Shown piece after piece: positions 7,439 to 17,000 of a stretch of 64,000 bases of DNA. The notes beneath the pieces are model-generated. The model was not told the origin of the DNA and did no database searches. It saw only the letters and a program-made list of their open reading frames with translations. Source of the DNA: Sphingorhabdus pulchriflava (lineage in GTDB: Bacteria; Pseudomonadota; Alphaproteobacteria; Sphingomonadales; Sphingomonadaceae); NCBI RefSeq assembly GCF_003367235.1, contig NZ_QRGP01000001.1, positions 1,798,001 to 1,862,000 on the forward strand, read 5' to 3'. Each line of letters begins with the position of its first letter. The stretch's first letter is position 1. Made by a program: the position numbers and the translations under genes.

Positions 7439-8631
7439 CCGGGCTTTCCGTCTTTTCTGGGCGAGAGATAGATGCGAGCGTTACGGGCCGCCCAAGGGAG
7501 GAATGCGATCAGGAAGATAATTGCTGAAATGACCAGCCAAAAGCCATCCTCGGCATACAAGGCGGTGGCTATACGAGCAGCCGCCGCTATTTGCATGCCG
7601 ACAAAGGCAAATTTGCCTGCGAGGGGCAGTTCCAAAGGTCTACCCGAATGGCCCTGAGTGACGCGGGTGATCATCGCGATCAGAAGACTTCCTGCGAAGC
7701 CTATGGTCAGCGCATGCTCGGGTGCGCGTCCAATCGGCAGGCCAAGGCTCGAAATTGCCCATAGCGCATATCCGACGGGCGCCCAAGCAAAGCCAATGAT
7801 CAGCACCCAGAACAGGGCGGGAGCCTTAGCGCGCGGCCACCATTTCCAGCTCATCAATAGCGTCAGTGCACTCAACAGGAGTGCCGCGAATGTCTGAAGA
7901 AAACTGACGGTGAGTAACTGCCCTGCAATCATGAGCATTGTCAGCCCCCAATAGGCCCCCAAGATCCAATTAGGTCGCCACCGGACATAGCCTTCGACGA
8001 CGTTGCCAGCGAAGAATGGGATCATGCGGTGACACACCGTCACGAAAACAGGCAAAAGCATGGCCCAAAGCCCTAGGCTGTTGGCAAGAGATAGAGTTGC
8101 GGCTGCCGGATTGAGAATGAAGGCCATCAGGGCAATTTGTCCAATCAGACCAAAAACAAATGCGGCAAGGATTGACCAACCGTGCCAAGTGGGTGCCTTT
8201 CCATCGTGGCGTTCGCGCAGCGCAATCGAGAGCAGCGCGCTGAAACCCCAAAGACATGCAAATGACGCTGACGCGAAGGCTGCAGCGAGTAGCCTATCGT
8301 TACCAGACAACACTGCTCCCCAAGACAGCAATGTAGCGAGGCCATATCCGCCAGCGACGGGCGCGAAGGATTCGCGCTCTAGATCGGGATAACCCATCCA
8401 GCGCGGGAACACCGTCAGCAGGAAACCGAAAAACAGAGGCGGCAGTGCCAGATAAACCAGAATAGGTGCGTGCAGCAGCACTTGCGGAATATCTCCGCCC
8501 GCAGGAGCGGCCATTCCCAACAGCAGTCCTGACAGCACCGTTAGCCACCAAAGCATCATGGCGGCAAGCTGCACGACGCCAATCAGGAACAGCAGCCGAT
8601 GGGGTGCAGCAAGCAGGATGTCGGGTTTCAC
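7435..8631 (-). CDS. nnrS: NnrS-family heme/copper membrane protein
   Basis: A 398-residue protein counted from the GTG at 8631, which overlaps the stop of the upstream gene (GTGA). This start gives VKPDILLAAPHRLLFLIGV, the normal NnrS N-terminus; the longer open frame to 9042 only mirrors the upstream gene. About twelve hydrophobic segments are present, with typical stretches LPPLFFGFLLTVFPRWMGYP, VTVCHRMIPFFAGNV and GFAGSLLIAMITRVTQGHSG. NnrS proteins carry heme and copper, belong to nitric-oxide-responsive regulons, and protect against nitrosative stress. This suits a neighbouring nitrate reductase that generates nitrite and hence NO. Confidence 0.93.
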   Translation of the reverse strand: MKPDILLAAPHRLLFLIGVVQLAAMMLWWLTVLSGLLLGMAAPAGGDIPQVLLHAPILVYLALPPLFFGFLLTVFPRWMGYPDLERESFAPVAGGYGLATLLSWGAVLSGNDRLLAAAFASASFACLWGFSALLSIALRERHDGKAPTWHGWSILAAFVFGLIGQIALMAFILNPAAATLSLANSLGLWAMLLPVFVTVCHRMIPFFAGNVVEGYVRWRPNWILGAYWGLTMLMIAGQLLTVSFLQTFAALLLSALTLLMSWKWWPRAKAPALFWVLIIGFAWAPVGYALWAISSLGLPIGRAPEHALTIGFAGSLLIAMITRVTQGHSGRPLELPLAGKFAFVGMQIAAAARIATALYAEDGFWLVISAIIFLIAFLPWAARNARIYLSPRKDGKPG

Positions 8632-9092
8632 CAAAGGCCGTGGCTCCCGCCCACCGCGCCTATGGTCGCAAGAATTGAAGCGAGCAGCAGGATGCGGTGC
8701 ATCCGCTCCATGCGCTGGAAATCCTGTTGCGGCTGTGGAGAGGCCGCCATCCTTTTGTGCAGGAACAGCGGTTCGAGCACGAACAGCATCGCCGCGAATA
8801 TCAGCCACACCAGCAACATTGCCCACATCCACCAAAAATGCAGATCGGCAAAGCGACTCCACAAATCGGCGCGCCATGTCATCCAGAATCCGCTCGCGCC
8901 AGCCAGAAGCACCCATATCCGTGCTTGCCAGGAAAAACCGCTTTCGAGCCCATGGAAGGCAGAGAGGCGGTCGGCAGATTGATGCGTGCGCCTTATGGAT
9001 GGCAAGACTACCGTGGTTACAAATGCCACGCCGCCAATCCACATCAGAACGGCGACGACATGTATAACCCGTGCGAGTGTGAAATCATCCAT
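8628..9092 (-). CDS. CopD-like four-helix membrane protein
   Basis: A 154-residue integral membrane protein with about four transmembrane helices and membrane-facing His/Trp residues (ARVIHVVAVLMWIGGVAFV, then LHFWWMWAMLLVWLIFAAML and RMERMHRILLLASILATIGA). This resembles the CopD/DUF2269 type. The start at 9092 (MDDFTLARV) was chosen because GAGG lies six bases upstream; ATGs at 9095, 9107 and 9137 are possible, but the last overlaps a regulator box. It is the first gene of the operon with nnrS and carbonic anhydrase. Heme or copper handling for NnrS is plausible but not shown. Confidence 0.75.
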   Translation of the reverse strand: MDDFTLARVIHVVAVLMWIGGVAFVTTVVLPSIRRTHQSADRLSAFHGLESGFSWQARIWVLLAGASGFWMTWRADLWSRFADLHFWWMWAMLLVWLIFAAMLFVLEPLFLHKRMAASPQPQQDFQRMERMHRILLLASILATIGAVGGSHGLW

Positions 9093-9136
9093 CATGTGCC
9101 TCGGCATCTTTGTGAAATTGATAATCATCAATAACA

Positions 9137-9150
9137 TTGATTAATGTCAA
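9137..9150. promoter_or_regulatory. FNR/NarR-type box between the nnrS operon and the porin
   Basis: TTGATTAATGTCAA fits TTGAT-N4-ATCAA with one mismatch. It lies between two divergent genes, 45 bases upstream of the CopD-like start (9092) and 35 bases upstream of the porin ATG (9185), so it could serve either. The same motif type occurs upstream of the regulator gene and of narK. Confidence 0.75.
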
Positions 9151-9184
9151 TTATTGTAAGCGCTCCCTGCGCTAATTGAGCGGC

Positions 9185-10405
9185 ATGGAAAAGCAAATCC
9201 TCAAGCCGAGCCTTGCCGTTCTTGCGGCGTTGACCTGCACATTGCCTGCTGTAGCGCAAACAGCCGAAGAGCCAAAAGCGATTACACCTTATGCCGACAT
9301 ACGTTATCGGCTCGAATTGATTGGTCAGGATGGGTTGCCGGAAAATGCGACTGCATCGACCTTGCGGGTTCGTGCGGGGTTCAAAACACGCGAGTGGAGC
9401 GGTTTTAGCGCACTTGTCGAAGGGGATGCGATAGCCCGCGTCGGACCTCGGCATTACAACGATACGGTCAATGGCTTGACCGCTTATCCGATTGTTGCTG
9501 ATCCGTCCGATGTTCTGCTCAATCAGGCGTGGCTTCGTTACAAACCGGTGAAGGAAGTCGAAGCTGTCCTCGGTCGTCAAGCGGTCAATTTTGACAACCA
9601 GCGTTGGATCGGATCGGTGGGCTGGCGACAGAATGACCAGACGCTTGATGCCGCCCGCGTGACGATCAAACCGATGAAAGGTGTGTCGGTCGACTATGGC
9701 TATGCCTGGCGCGTCAATCGCATCTTTGGACCCGACTCACCGCAAGGAATCTGGCGCGACAATAATATCCATATGGTCCGCGCCAATTTTGAAGCGAAGC
9801 CAGTTGGAACAGTGACGACCTATGGCTATTTCCTCGACCTACCAGATGCTCCGCTCTCCTCTTCGAAAACGATAGGCGTCAGGCTGGCTGGCGAACAGAA
9901 GCTGTCGAGCAAAGCTAAGCTGCTTTATGCGGCGGAATATGCCTACCAGCGTGACCTTGGCTCGAACCCGAGAAACTTCTCGCTTGATTATTTGCTGGTC
10001 GAACCTGGCATTTCGTTGGGCGCTGTTACCGTCAAGGCCGGCTGGGAGCAGTTGGAAGGCAATGGTGTGAGTGCCCTGCAAACGCCACTAGCTACGCTTC
10101 ATGCTTTCAATGGTTGGGCCGACAAATTTTTGAGCACGCCAGCAAATGGATTGCGCGATCTATACGCCGACGTCGCGGTGAAGCTTCCCGCTGTAGGTCA
10201 GATCAAGGGCGCTAGCGCGCAGCTACAATATCATGACTATAATTCAACACGGGGCGGGCTGAATTATGGCAGTGAATTGGAAGCCATGCTAGCAGTTCCG
10301 ATCGACAAACATCTGACCGCAACACTGAAATTCGCTCGTTACAATGCAGACGATTTTGCCACCGACACCACAAAATTTTGGTTCTCGCTCGACCTGAAGC
10401 TCTGA
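9185..10405 (+). CDS. Alginate-export-family outer-membrane porin
   Basis: A 406-residue protein with a signal peptide ending around TLPAVAQTAEE. The rest is beta-barrel-like, with alternating hydrophobic strands and a C-terminal aromatic-rich strand (FWFSLDLKL). It belongs to the AlgE/OprE-like alginate export porin group (ITPYADIRYRLELIGQDG near the mature N-terminus; VLGRQAVNFDNQRWIGSVGWRQ). It stands in the nitrate module with an FNR-type box in its promoter, so passage of nitrate or nitrite across the outer membrane is a reasonable guess; the substrate is unknown. It converges with narR, one base between stops. Confidence 0.8.
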   Translation: MEKQILKPSLAVLAALTCTLPAVAQTAEEPKAITPYADIRYRLELIGQDGLPENATASTLRVRAGFKTREWSGFSALVEGDAIARVGPRHYNDTVNGLTAYPIVADPSDVLLNQAWLRYKPVKEVEAVLGRQAVNFDNQRWIGSVGWRQNDQTLDAARVTIKPMKGVSVDYGYAWRVNRIFGPDSPQGIWRDNNIHMVRANFEAKPVGTVTTYGYFLDLPDAPLSSSKTIGVRLAGEQKLSSKAKLLYAAEYAYQRDLGSNPRNFSLDYLLVEPGISLGAVTVKAGWEQLEGNGVSALQTPLATLHAFNGWADKFLSTPANGLRDLYADVAVKLPAVGQIKGASAQLQYHDYNSTRGGLNYGSELEAMLAVPIDKHLTATLKFARYNADDFATDTTKFWFSLDLKL

Positions 10406-10406
10406 T

Positions 10407-11102
10407 TCAACCGGGCCGGTCAAGAAACGGATCAGGACGGGCAAAGGCAGCCAGCAGTTCGGCATTCGTGATCTGCACGGTGTTGCCGGATACGACGACG
10501 CCATGCGCGGCCAGCGCACTAAACGCGCGTGATAGATTCTCGGGCGTCATGCCCAGTAGTGACGCGAGGATGCGCTTTTCCACGGGCAGGTCGAACTGCA
10601 CAGCGCCACCGCGCTCACCACTTTCGAGAAGGATGAAATTGCCCAGCCGCTCGACCGACTGGCGCAGTTTCATGTCGGTGAGTGCACGGACGAAGTAACG
10701 AAAACCGAATGCGAGTTCCTGCATTGCCCCGCGCATCAGCGACCGGTCGTTGTCGATGGCATCGCGGATTAATGGCGAAGGGATCATCAGGATGCGCGAT
10801 GCAGTTAAAGTGCGCGCCGACATCAGATACGGCTGGTCGGTGTAAGCGGCGGCGAGAATGAAACTGCGCACCGGTCGCACGATTGCCATCGATGTTGTCC
10901 GATCGCCGTTGCCGGTAAAAAGTTCGACCATACCATCGATCAATATGTGCAGGAAATCGGGTTTCTGCCCGGTATCGAACAGCTTCAGCGCTGGCGGGAA
11001 GACCTGCAGGAAGGAAGCAGCAAAAATCTGTTCACGTTGCTCGGGATCCATCGAAGCGAATAAAGGCAGTGCAGCAATTTCCGGTTTTTCAGCAGCGCGC
11101 AC
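10407..11102 (-). CDS. narR: Crp/Fnr-family regulator, NarR-like
   Basis: A 231-residue protein from a GTG at 11102 (preceded by TTGGGGAAC). It has an N-terminal cyclic-nucleotide-like sensor domain (IAALPLFASMDPEQREQIF, then LIDGMVELFTG) and a C-terminal winged helix (EKRILASLLGMTPENLSRAF). The recognition helix has E-x-x-S-R as in FNR, which reads TTGAT half-sites; matching boxes occur in the module. There is not a single Cys, so it cannot hold an FNR iron-sulphur cluster. Paracoccus NarR, beside narKGHJI, has the same property and answers nitrate/nitrite. A heme-type NO sensor such as DNR is the alternative. Confidence 0.8.
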   Translation of the reverse strand: MRAAEKPEIAALPLFASMDPEQREQIFAASFLQVFPPALKLFDTGQKPDFLHILIDGMVELFTGNGDRTTSMAIVRPVRSFILAAAYTDQPYLMSARTLTASRILMIPSPLIRDAIDNDRSLMRGAMQELAFGFRYFVRALTDMKLRQSVERLGNFILLESGERGGAVQFDLPVEKRILASLLGMTPENLSRAFSALAAHGVVVSGNTVQITNAELLAAFARPDPFLDRPG

Positions 11103-11144
11103 AATTGTTCCCCAACTTCGATGCGGTCGAATGTAAACGCCTGA

Positions 11145-11158
11145 TTGATAAATATCAA
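11145..11158. promoter_or_regulatory. Perfect FNR/NarR-type box upstream of the regulator gene
   Basis: TTGATAAATATCAA is an exact match to TTGAT-N4-ATCAA. It lies 43 bases upstream of the chosen narR start codon, which argues for autoregulation or for control by another FNR-type protein. Its position inside the longer open frame to 11180 also supports the shorter start. Confidence 0.8.
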
Positions 11159-11237
11159 TCGCACTAGTGACGAATGGCACCTCGATTTTTGACCATGATC
11201 AGGCCTGCGTGATTTTGACGGGTTTGCCAGGTGCAGG

Positions 11238-11251
11238 TTGATCCACATCAA
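11238..11251. promoter_or_regulatory. Perfect FNR/NarR-type box upstream of narK
   Basis: TTGATCCACATCAA is an exact TTGAT-N4-ATCAA palindrome, centred 70 bases upstream of the narK ATG at 11315. With the usual -41.5 activator spacing, transcription would begin near 11286 and leave a leader of about 29 bases. This is probably the main activation site of the narK-narGHJI-moaAB operon. A weaker TTGAC-N4-ATCAG site lies at 11189-11202. Confidence 0.82.
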
Positions 11252-11314
11252 CAAACCCAGCGGATAAGAATGCAGACCAGAACCAGATTTCTCTCGCCGC
11301 AAAAGGGGCTGGTC

Positions 11315-14029
11315 ATGGTTGCATCAACGGTTTCGTCAAAACAGCAGCAAGGGGCGCTGTGGCTGAGCACCGGAGCGTTCACAGTCTGCTTTGCGGTTTG
11401 GACGATTTTTGCGATCATCGGGATCGAGATCAAGGCTGAGCTCGGCTTGAATGACACCCAATTCGGGCTGTTAGTGGGAACACCGATCCTGACAGGTTCT
11501 CTTGTCCGTGTTTTTCTAGGGATCTGGACCGACCAATATGGTGGGCGACTGGTGTTCCCGCTGACGATGCTTGCTTCTGCGGTTTCGACCTTCCTGCTGT
11601 CTTATGCCGATACCTACATTCTAATGCTTGTAGCCGCTTTGGGGCTTGGGTTGGCAGGTGGCGGGTTCGCGGTTGGTGTCGCCTATGTTTCCAAATGGTT
11701 CCCACAGGAAAAACAGGGCACTGCGCTCGGCTTTTTCGGCATGGGCAATGTAGGAGCGGCAGTCACAAAATTCGCAGCACCTTTTGTGATGGTCGCGATG
11801 GGCTGGACGGCGGTTGCACAGATTTGGGCAGCAGCACTCGCCATTATCGCTGTGCTGTTCTTCTTATTCGCAAAGGACGACCCGGATTTTGCCGCGCGTA
11901 AGCTAAGCGGGGCTAAACCCAAATCGCTTGTCGAACAGCTCGAGCCGCTCAGGCACCAGCAGGTCTGGCGGTTTTCGCTCTATTACTTTTTTGTCTTCGG
12001 GGCCTTCGTCGCGCTTGCGTTGTGGTTGCCCAAATATCTGAGCGAGGTCTATCATGTTGACGTGAAGGTTGCGGGCATGCTCGCCGCCACTTTCTCGCTC
12101 TCGGCCAGCCTTTTCCGCGCTTATGGCGGGATGCTGTCGGATAAATATGGCGCGCGCAAAATCATGTACGCCACCTTTGGCGTGTCGATGCTCTGCCTGT
12201 TCATGCTGAGCTATCCGTCAACCGATTATGTCATTCATGGAATCAAGGGCGACATCGCCTTTTCGACCTCGATGGGGCTTGTACCTTTCGTCATCACGGT
12301 GTTCGTGCTGGGCTTCTTCATGTCGCTGGGCAAGGCCGCAGTCTACAAGCATATACCGGTTTACTATCCCGATCATGTCGGCTCCGTTGGCGGTATGGTG
12401 GGCATGGTCGGCGGCCTGGGTGGCTTTGTACTTCCCATCGTCTTTGGTGTCGTCAGCGATCTCACCAATATCTGGACCAGCTGCTTCATGGTGCTGTTCG
12501 CGCTGGTGGTTGTCGCACTTGGCTGGATGCACATGGCGATCCGTCAGATGGAACAGAAAGCCAGCGGCATCGATGCGCGCAGCCTTCCGCAATTCCCCGA
12601 AATGGCAGAGCTGCATGATCCATCCAAACATGCCGCAGGCGAAACCCGCGTGCTGGAGGAATGGAAACCCGAAGATGCAAATTTCTGGGAAGCCACAGGC
12701 GAACGTATCGCACGGCGCAACCTCTACATCTCGATCCCGGCACTCTTGCTCGCCTTTTCGGTGTGGATGGTCTGGTCGATGGTTGTCGCAAAGCTGCCGC
12801 TGATCGGGTTCGACTACACGACTGACCAGCTTTTCTGGCTGGCGGCGCTTCCGGGGCTGTCGGGGGCGACCTTCCGGATATTCTACAGCTTCATGGTGCC
12901 GATCTTCGGCGGGCGGCTGTGGACGACGCTGAGCACGGCTTCGCTGCTGATCCCCGCTTTTGGAATCGGTTATGCAGTGCAGAACCCGGAAACGCCGTAC
13001 ATCATCTTCCTGGTGCTAGCGCTTCTTTGCGGTTTCGGCGGTGGCAATTTCGCTTCTTCGATGTCGAACATCAGCTTCTTCTTCCCCAAGGCGCAGAAGG
13101 GCAATGCGATGGCCCTGAATGCAGGTCTCGGCAATCTGGGTGTGTCGGTGATGCAGTTCATCGTGCCTTTGGTGATTACCGCCAGCGTGTTCGGCACGAT
13201 GGGAGGTGATCCGCTGCCCAACAAAGAAGGCGGCGAGCTTTGGCTGCAAAATGCCGGCTTCATCTGGGTGCCGTTCATCATGGCATCGTCGCTGCTCGCT
13301 TGGTTCGGGATGAACGACATTGCCGATGCCAAGGCGAGCTTTGCCGAGCAGTCGGTGATTTTCCAGCGCAAGCATAACTGGCTGATGTGCTGGCTCTACA
13401 CCGGCACCTTCGGTTCGTTCATCGGCTTCTCGGCAGGTCTGCCCTTGCTGGCGAAGCACCAGTTTCCTGACGTTGACGTACTGAAGTTCGTATTTCTCGG
13501 CCCACTGGTCGGCGCGATCAGCCGGGCTGCAACCGGCTGGGTATCAGACCGCTGGGGCGGCGGACGCGTCACCTTCTGGGTGTTTGTTTTCATGATGATC
13601 GGCGTCGTTGGCGTAATGTACTTCCTGCAGGCAGGGAACTGGTGGGGCTTCCTCGGCATGTTCATCTTCATGTTCTTCGTCACTGGCGTAGGCAATGCCT
13701 CAACCTTCCAGATGATCCCCAGCATCATGCGCAGTGAAATTCCGCGCTTGATGCCGGAGTTGAGCAAGTCGGAGCAGGTGCGGCAAGCCGAGAAGGAATC
13801 GGCCGCTATTGTCGGTTTCACTTCGGCCATCGCAGCCTATGGTGCCTTCTTCATCCCGAAAAGCTTTGGCAGCGCGATCGCGGCTACCGGAACGCCGATG
13901 GCGGCGCTGATTGGCTTTTTCATTTTCTACGCCAGCTGCGCCGCCCTGACCTGGTTTGTTTACACGAGACCGGGCGGGCTTCTCCATTCCATCGAACGTG
14001 CGCCCAGCGCCAAACTTGCAACCGCTTGA
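11315..14029 (+). CDS. narK: Double-length NarK nitrate/nitrite transporter (NarK1-NarK2 fusion)
   Basis: A 904-residue protein of two complete major-facilitator units joined by a cytoplasmic linker (about residues 415-475, QMEQKASGIDARSLPQFPE). Each unit has a nitrate/nitrite-porter glycine signature: GTALGFFGMGNVGAAVTKF in the first and KGNAMALNAGLGNLGVSVMQF in the second. In Paracoccus the equivalent fusion combines a proton-linked nitrate importer (NarK1) with a nitrate/nitrite antiporter (NarK2). The ATG at 11315 has AGGGG upstream; an earlier in-frame start at 11231 would overlap the FNR-type box. narG follows after 13 bases. Confidence 0.95.
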   Translation: MVASTVSSKQQQGALWLSTGAFTVCFAVWTIFAIIGIEIKAELGLNDTQFGLLVGTPILTGSLVRVFLGIWTDQYGGRLVFPLTMLASAVSTFLLSYADTYILMLVAALGLGLAGGGFAVGVAYVSKWFPQEKQGTALGFFGMGNVGAAVTKFAAPFVMVAMGWTAVAQIWAAALAIIAVLFFLFAKDDPDFAARKLSGAKPKSLVEQLEPLRHQQVWRFSLYYFFVFGAFVALALWLPKYLSEVYHVDVKVAGMLAATFSLSASLFRAYGGMLSDKYGARKIMYATFGVSMLCLFMLSYPSTDYVIHGIKGDIAFSTSMGLVPFVITVFVLGFFMSLGKAAVYKHIPVYYPDHVGSVGGMVGMVGGLGGFVLPIVFGVVSDLTNIWTSCFMVLFALVVVALGWMHMAIRQMEQKASGIDARSLPQFPEMAELHDPSKHAAGETRVLEEWKPEDANFWEATGERIARRNLYISIPALLLAFSVWMVWSMVVAKLPLIGFDYTTDQLFWLAALPGLSGATFRIFYSFMVPIFGGRLWTTLSTASLLIPAFGIGYAVQNPETPYIIFLVLALLCGFGGGNFASSMSNISFFFPKAQKGNAMALNAGLGNLGVSVMQFIVPLVITASVFGTMGGDPLPNKEGGELWLQNAGFIWVPFIMASSLLAWFGMNDIADAKASFAEQSVIFQRKHNWLMCWLYTGTFGSFIGFSAGLPLLAKHQFPDVDVLKFVFLGPLVGAISRAATGWVSDRWGGGRVTFWVFVFMMIGVVGVMYFLQAGNWWGFLGMFIFMFFVTGVGNASTFQMIPSIMRSEIPRLMPELSKSEQVRQAEKESAAIVGFTSAIAAYGAFFIPKSFGSAIAATGTPMAALIGFFIFYASCAALTWFVYTRPGGLLHSIERAPSAKLATA

Positions 14030-14042
14030 AAGGGCCAAGACC

Positions 14043-17000
14043 ATGAGCCAACTTCTCGACCGCCTGACCTTCTTCAACCGGAGCCGTGAAACATTTTCTG
14101 AAGGCCATGGTGTCACCACCAGCGAGGCGCGCGACTGGGAGGATGGTTATCGAAAGCGGTGGCAGCACGACAAGATTGTCCGATCGACCCATGGCGTGAA
14201 TTGCACCGGCAGTTGTTCGTGGAAGATCTACGTCAAGGGCGGCATTATCACCTGGGAAACGCAGCAGACCGACTATCCGCGCACACGCCCTGAACTGCCC
14301 AACCATGAACCACGCGGCTGCCCGCGCGGGGCGAGCTACAGCTGGTATATCTATTCGGCCCAGCGGCTGAAATACCCGCTGATCCGTTCACGCCTTGTGC
14401 GCTTGTGGCGCGAGGCCAGGCAGACGATGAGCCCCGTGGCGGCATGGACCGCGATTGTCGAGGATGAAAAGAAGCGGAAGAGCTACACCGCTATTCGCGG
14501 CCATGGCGGTTTCGTCCGCGCGCATTGGGAAGAGGTGACCGAGATCATCGCCGCCGCCAATGCTTATACGGCGAAGAAATATGGCCCCGACCGGATCATC
14601 GGCTTCTCACCGATCCCGGCGATGTCGATGGTCAGCTATGCAGCGGGTTCGCGCTATCTGTCTCTGCTCGGCGGCACCTGCATGTCATTCTATGACTGGT
14701 ATTGCGATCTTCCGCCCGCCAGCCCGATGACCTGGGGCGAGCAAACAGACGTCCCCGAAAGTGCAGATTGGTACAATGCGGGTTTCCTGATGATGTGGGG
14801 CTCCAACGTCCCACAGACCCGCACCCCCGATGCGCATTTCATGACCGAAGCACGCTATCGCGGCACCAAGGTCGCGGTGGTGTCTCCGGATTATGCAGAG
14901 GCCACCAAGTTTGCAGATCTCTGGCTGAATCCAAAGCAGGGCACCGACGCGGCGCTCGCCATGGCGATCGGCCATGTCATCCTGCGCGAATATCATCTCG
15001 ACCGGCAGGTTGAATATTTCGAGGACTATTGCCGCCGCTACACCGATTATCCGATGCTTGTCCGCTTAGTCGAAAAGAATGGCGCTTATGTGCCCGAACG
15101 GCTGCTGCGCGCGTCCGACCTGAAGGGCAATCTGGCCGAGAAGAACAATCCCGAATGGAAAACCGTCGCCATCGATGATGCTAGCGGCAAGCTGGTAGCC
15201 CCCTTGGGCTCGGCGGGGTTCCACTGGGGTGAAGAGGGCCAATGGAACCTTAAGGAAAAGGATGGCACAGGCGGTGATGTAAAACTGCGCACTACCTTCA
15301 TCCTCGATGCGGATCGCGATGATGTGGTCGACGTTTCCTTCCCCTATTTCGGCAATCGCGAGCATGATCATTTCAAGGGCACCGACCATCCCGATGTGTT
15401 GAACCGTCGCGTCCCCGTCCGGCAGATCGAGACCAAAGAAGGGAAGACATTTGTTGCTACCGTCTTTGATCTATTCTGCGCCAATTACGGTCTCGATCGC
15501 GGGCTGGGTGGAGAGCATGTCAGCAGCGATTATAGCGACAATGTCCCGTACACTCCCGCTTGGGCTGAGAAAATTACCGGCGTCCCTGCTGAACAGATCA
15601 TCACCGTAGCCCGCGAATTTGCAACCAATGCGGAAAAGACCAAGGGCAAATCGATGGTCATCCTCGGTGCCGGCCTAAACCACTGGTATCATATGGACAT
15701 GAACTATCGCGGCATCATCAATATGCTGGTGATGTGCGGGTGCATTGGCCAGTCGGGCGGTGGTTGGTCACATTATGTGGGGCAAGAAAAACTGCGACCG
15801 CAAACCGGCTGGGCACCGCTCGCCTTCGCGCTCGACTGGGCGCGCCCGCCGCGGCAGATGAACTCAACCAGTTTCTTTTACGCGCATACCGATCAATGGC
15901 GCTACGAAACGCTGGACATCGACGAAATCCTGTCACCGACTGCACCCGATGGCGACTGGTCGGGTTCGTTGATCGACTATAATGTTCGTGCCGAACGCAT
16001 GGGCTGGCTGCCCAGCGCGCCGCAGCTCAAGCAAAACCCGCTGGAAATCGCCAAAGCGGCGAAAGCAGCAGGGATGGAGCCGAAGGACTATGTAGCCTCC
16101 GCGCTCAAATCGGGCGAACTGGAAATGTCGTGCCGCGATCCGGACGATCCAGCGAACTGGCCGCGCAACATGTTTGTCTGGCGTTCGAACCTTCTCGGTT
16201 CGTCGGGCAAAGGGCACGAATATTTCCTCAAGCATCTGCTCGGTACGCAGCATGGTGTGCACGGCAAGGATCTGGGCGAAACCGGTGCGCAAAAGCCGCA
16301 GGATGTCGTATGGCATGATGATGCGCCACAGGGGAAACTCGATCTGCTGGTAACGCTGGATTTCCGCATGTCGACGACTTGCGTCTATTCGGACATCGTT
16401 CTGCCGACCGCCAGCTGGTATGAGAAGGACGATCTCAACACCTCGGACATGCACCCCTTCATTCACCCGCTGTCGGCGGCAGTTGATCCGGTGTGGGAAT
16501 CCAAGTCCGACTGGGAAATCTATAAGGCGATTGCGAAGAAATTCTCTGAGGTCGCGCCTGAGGTGCTCGGCGTCGAAGAGGATGTCGTATTGACGCCAAT
16601 CCTGCATGATACGCCGGGCGAAATCGCCCAGCCTTTTGATGTTGAGGACTGGGGCAAAGGCCAGACACTGCCGATCCCCGGCAAGACTATGCCCAATGTG
16701 GCTGTGGTCACTCGCGATTATCCCAACGTCTACAAACGCTTCACCGCGCTAGGCCCGCTGATGGAAATGATCGGCAATGGCGGCAAGGGGATCGCTTGGA
16801 ATACCGAGCATGAAGTCGATCTGTTGCGCCGCCTGAACGGAGAGGTACTTGATGAGGGCACGTCGAAAGGCATGGCAAAGATCGACAGTGCGATTGATGC
16901 CTGTGAAGTGATCCTTAGCCTCGCACCCGAAACCAATGGAGAGGTTGCGGTAAAGGCCTGGGCGGCTTTGTCGAAGAACACTGGCCGCGATCACACGCAT

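Noticed and set aside
8632-9042. N-terminal extension of nnrS to 535 residues
   Set aside because: The extension is a shadow of the CopD-like gene; the GTG at 8631 gives the normal NnrS length and a GTGA overlap.
11103-11180. Longer narR start at 11180
   Set aside because: It would place the perfect FNR-type box inside the first codons; the GTG at 11102 has a good ribosome-binding site and matches the usual family N-terminus.
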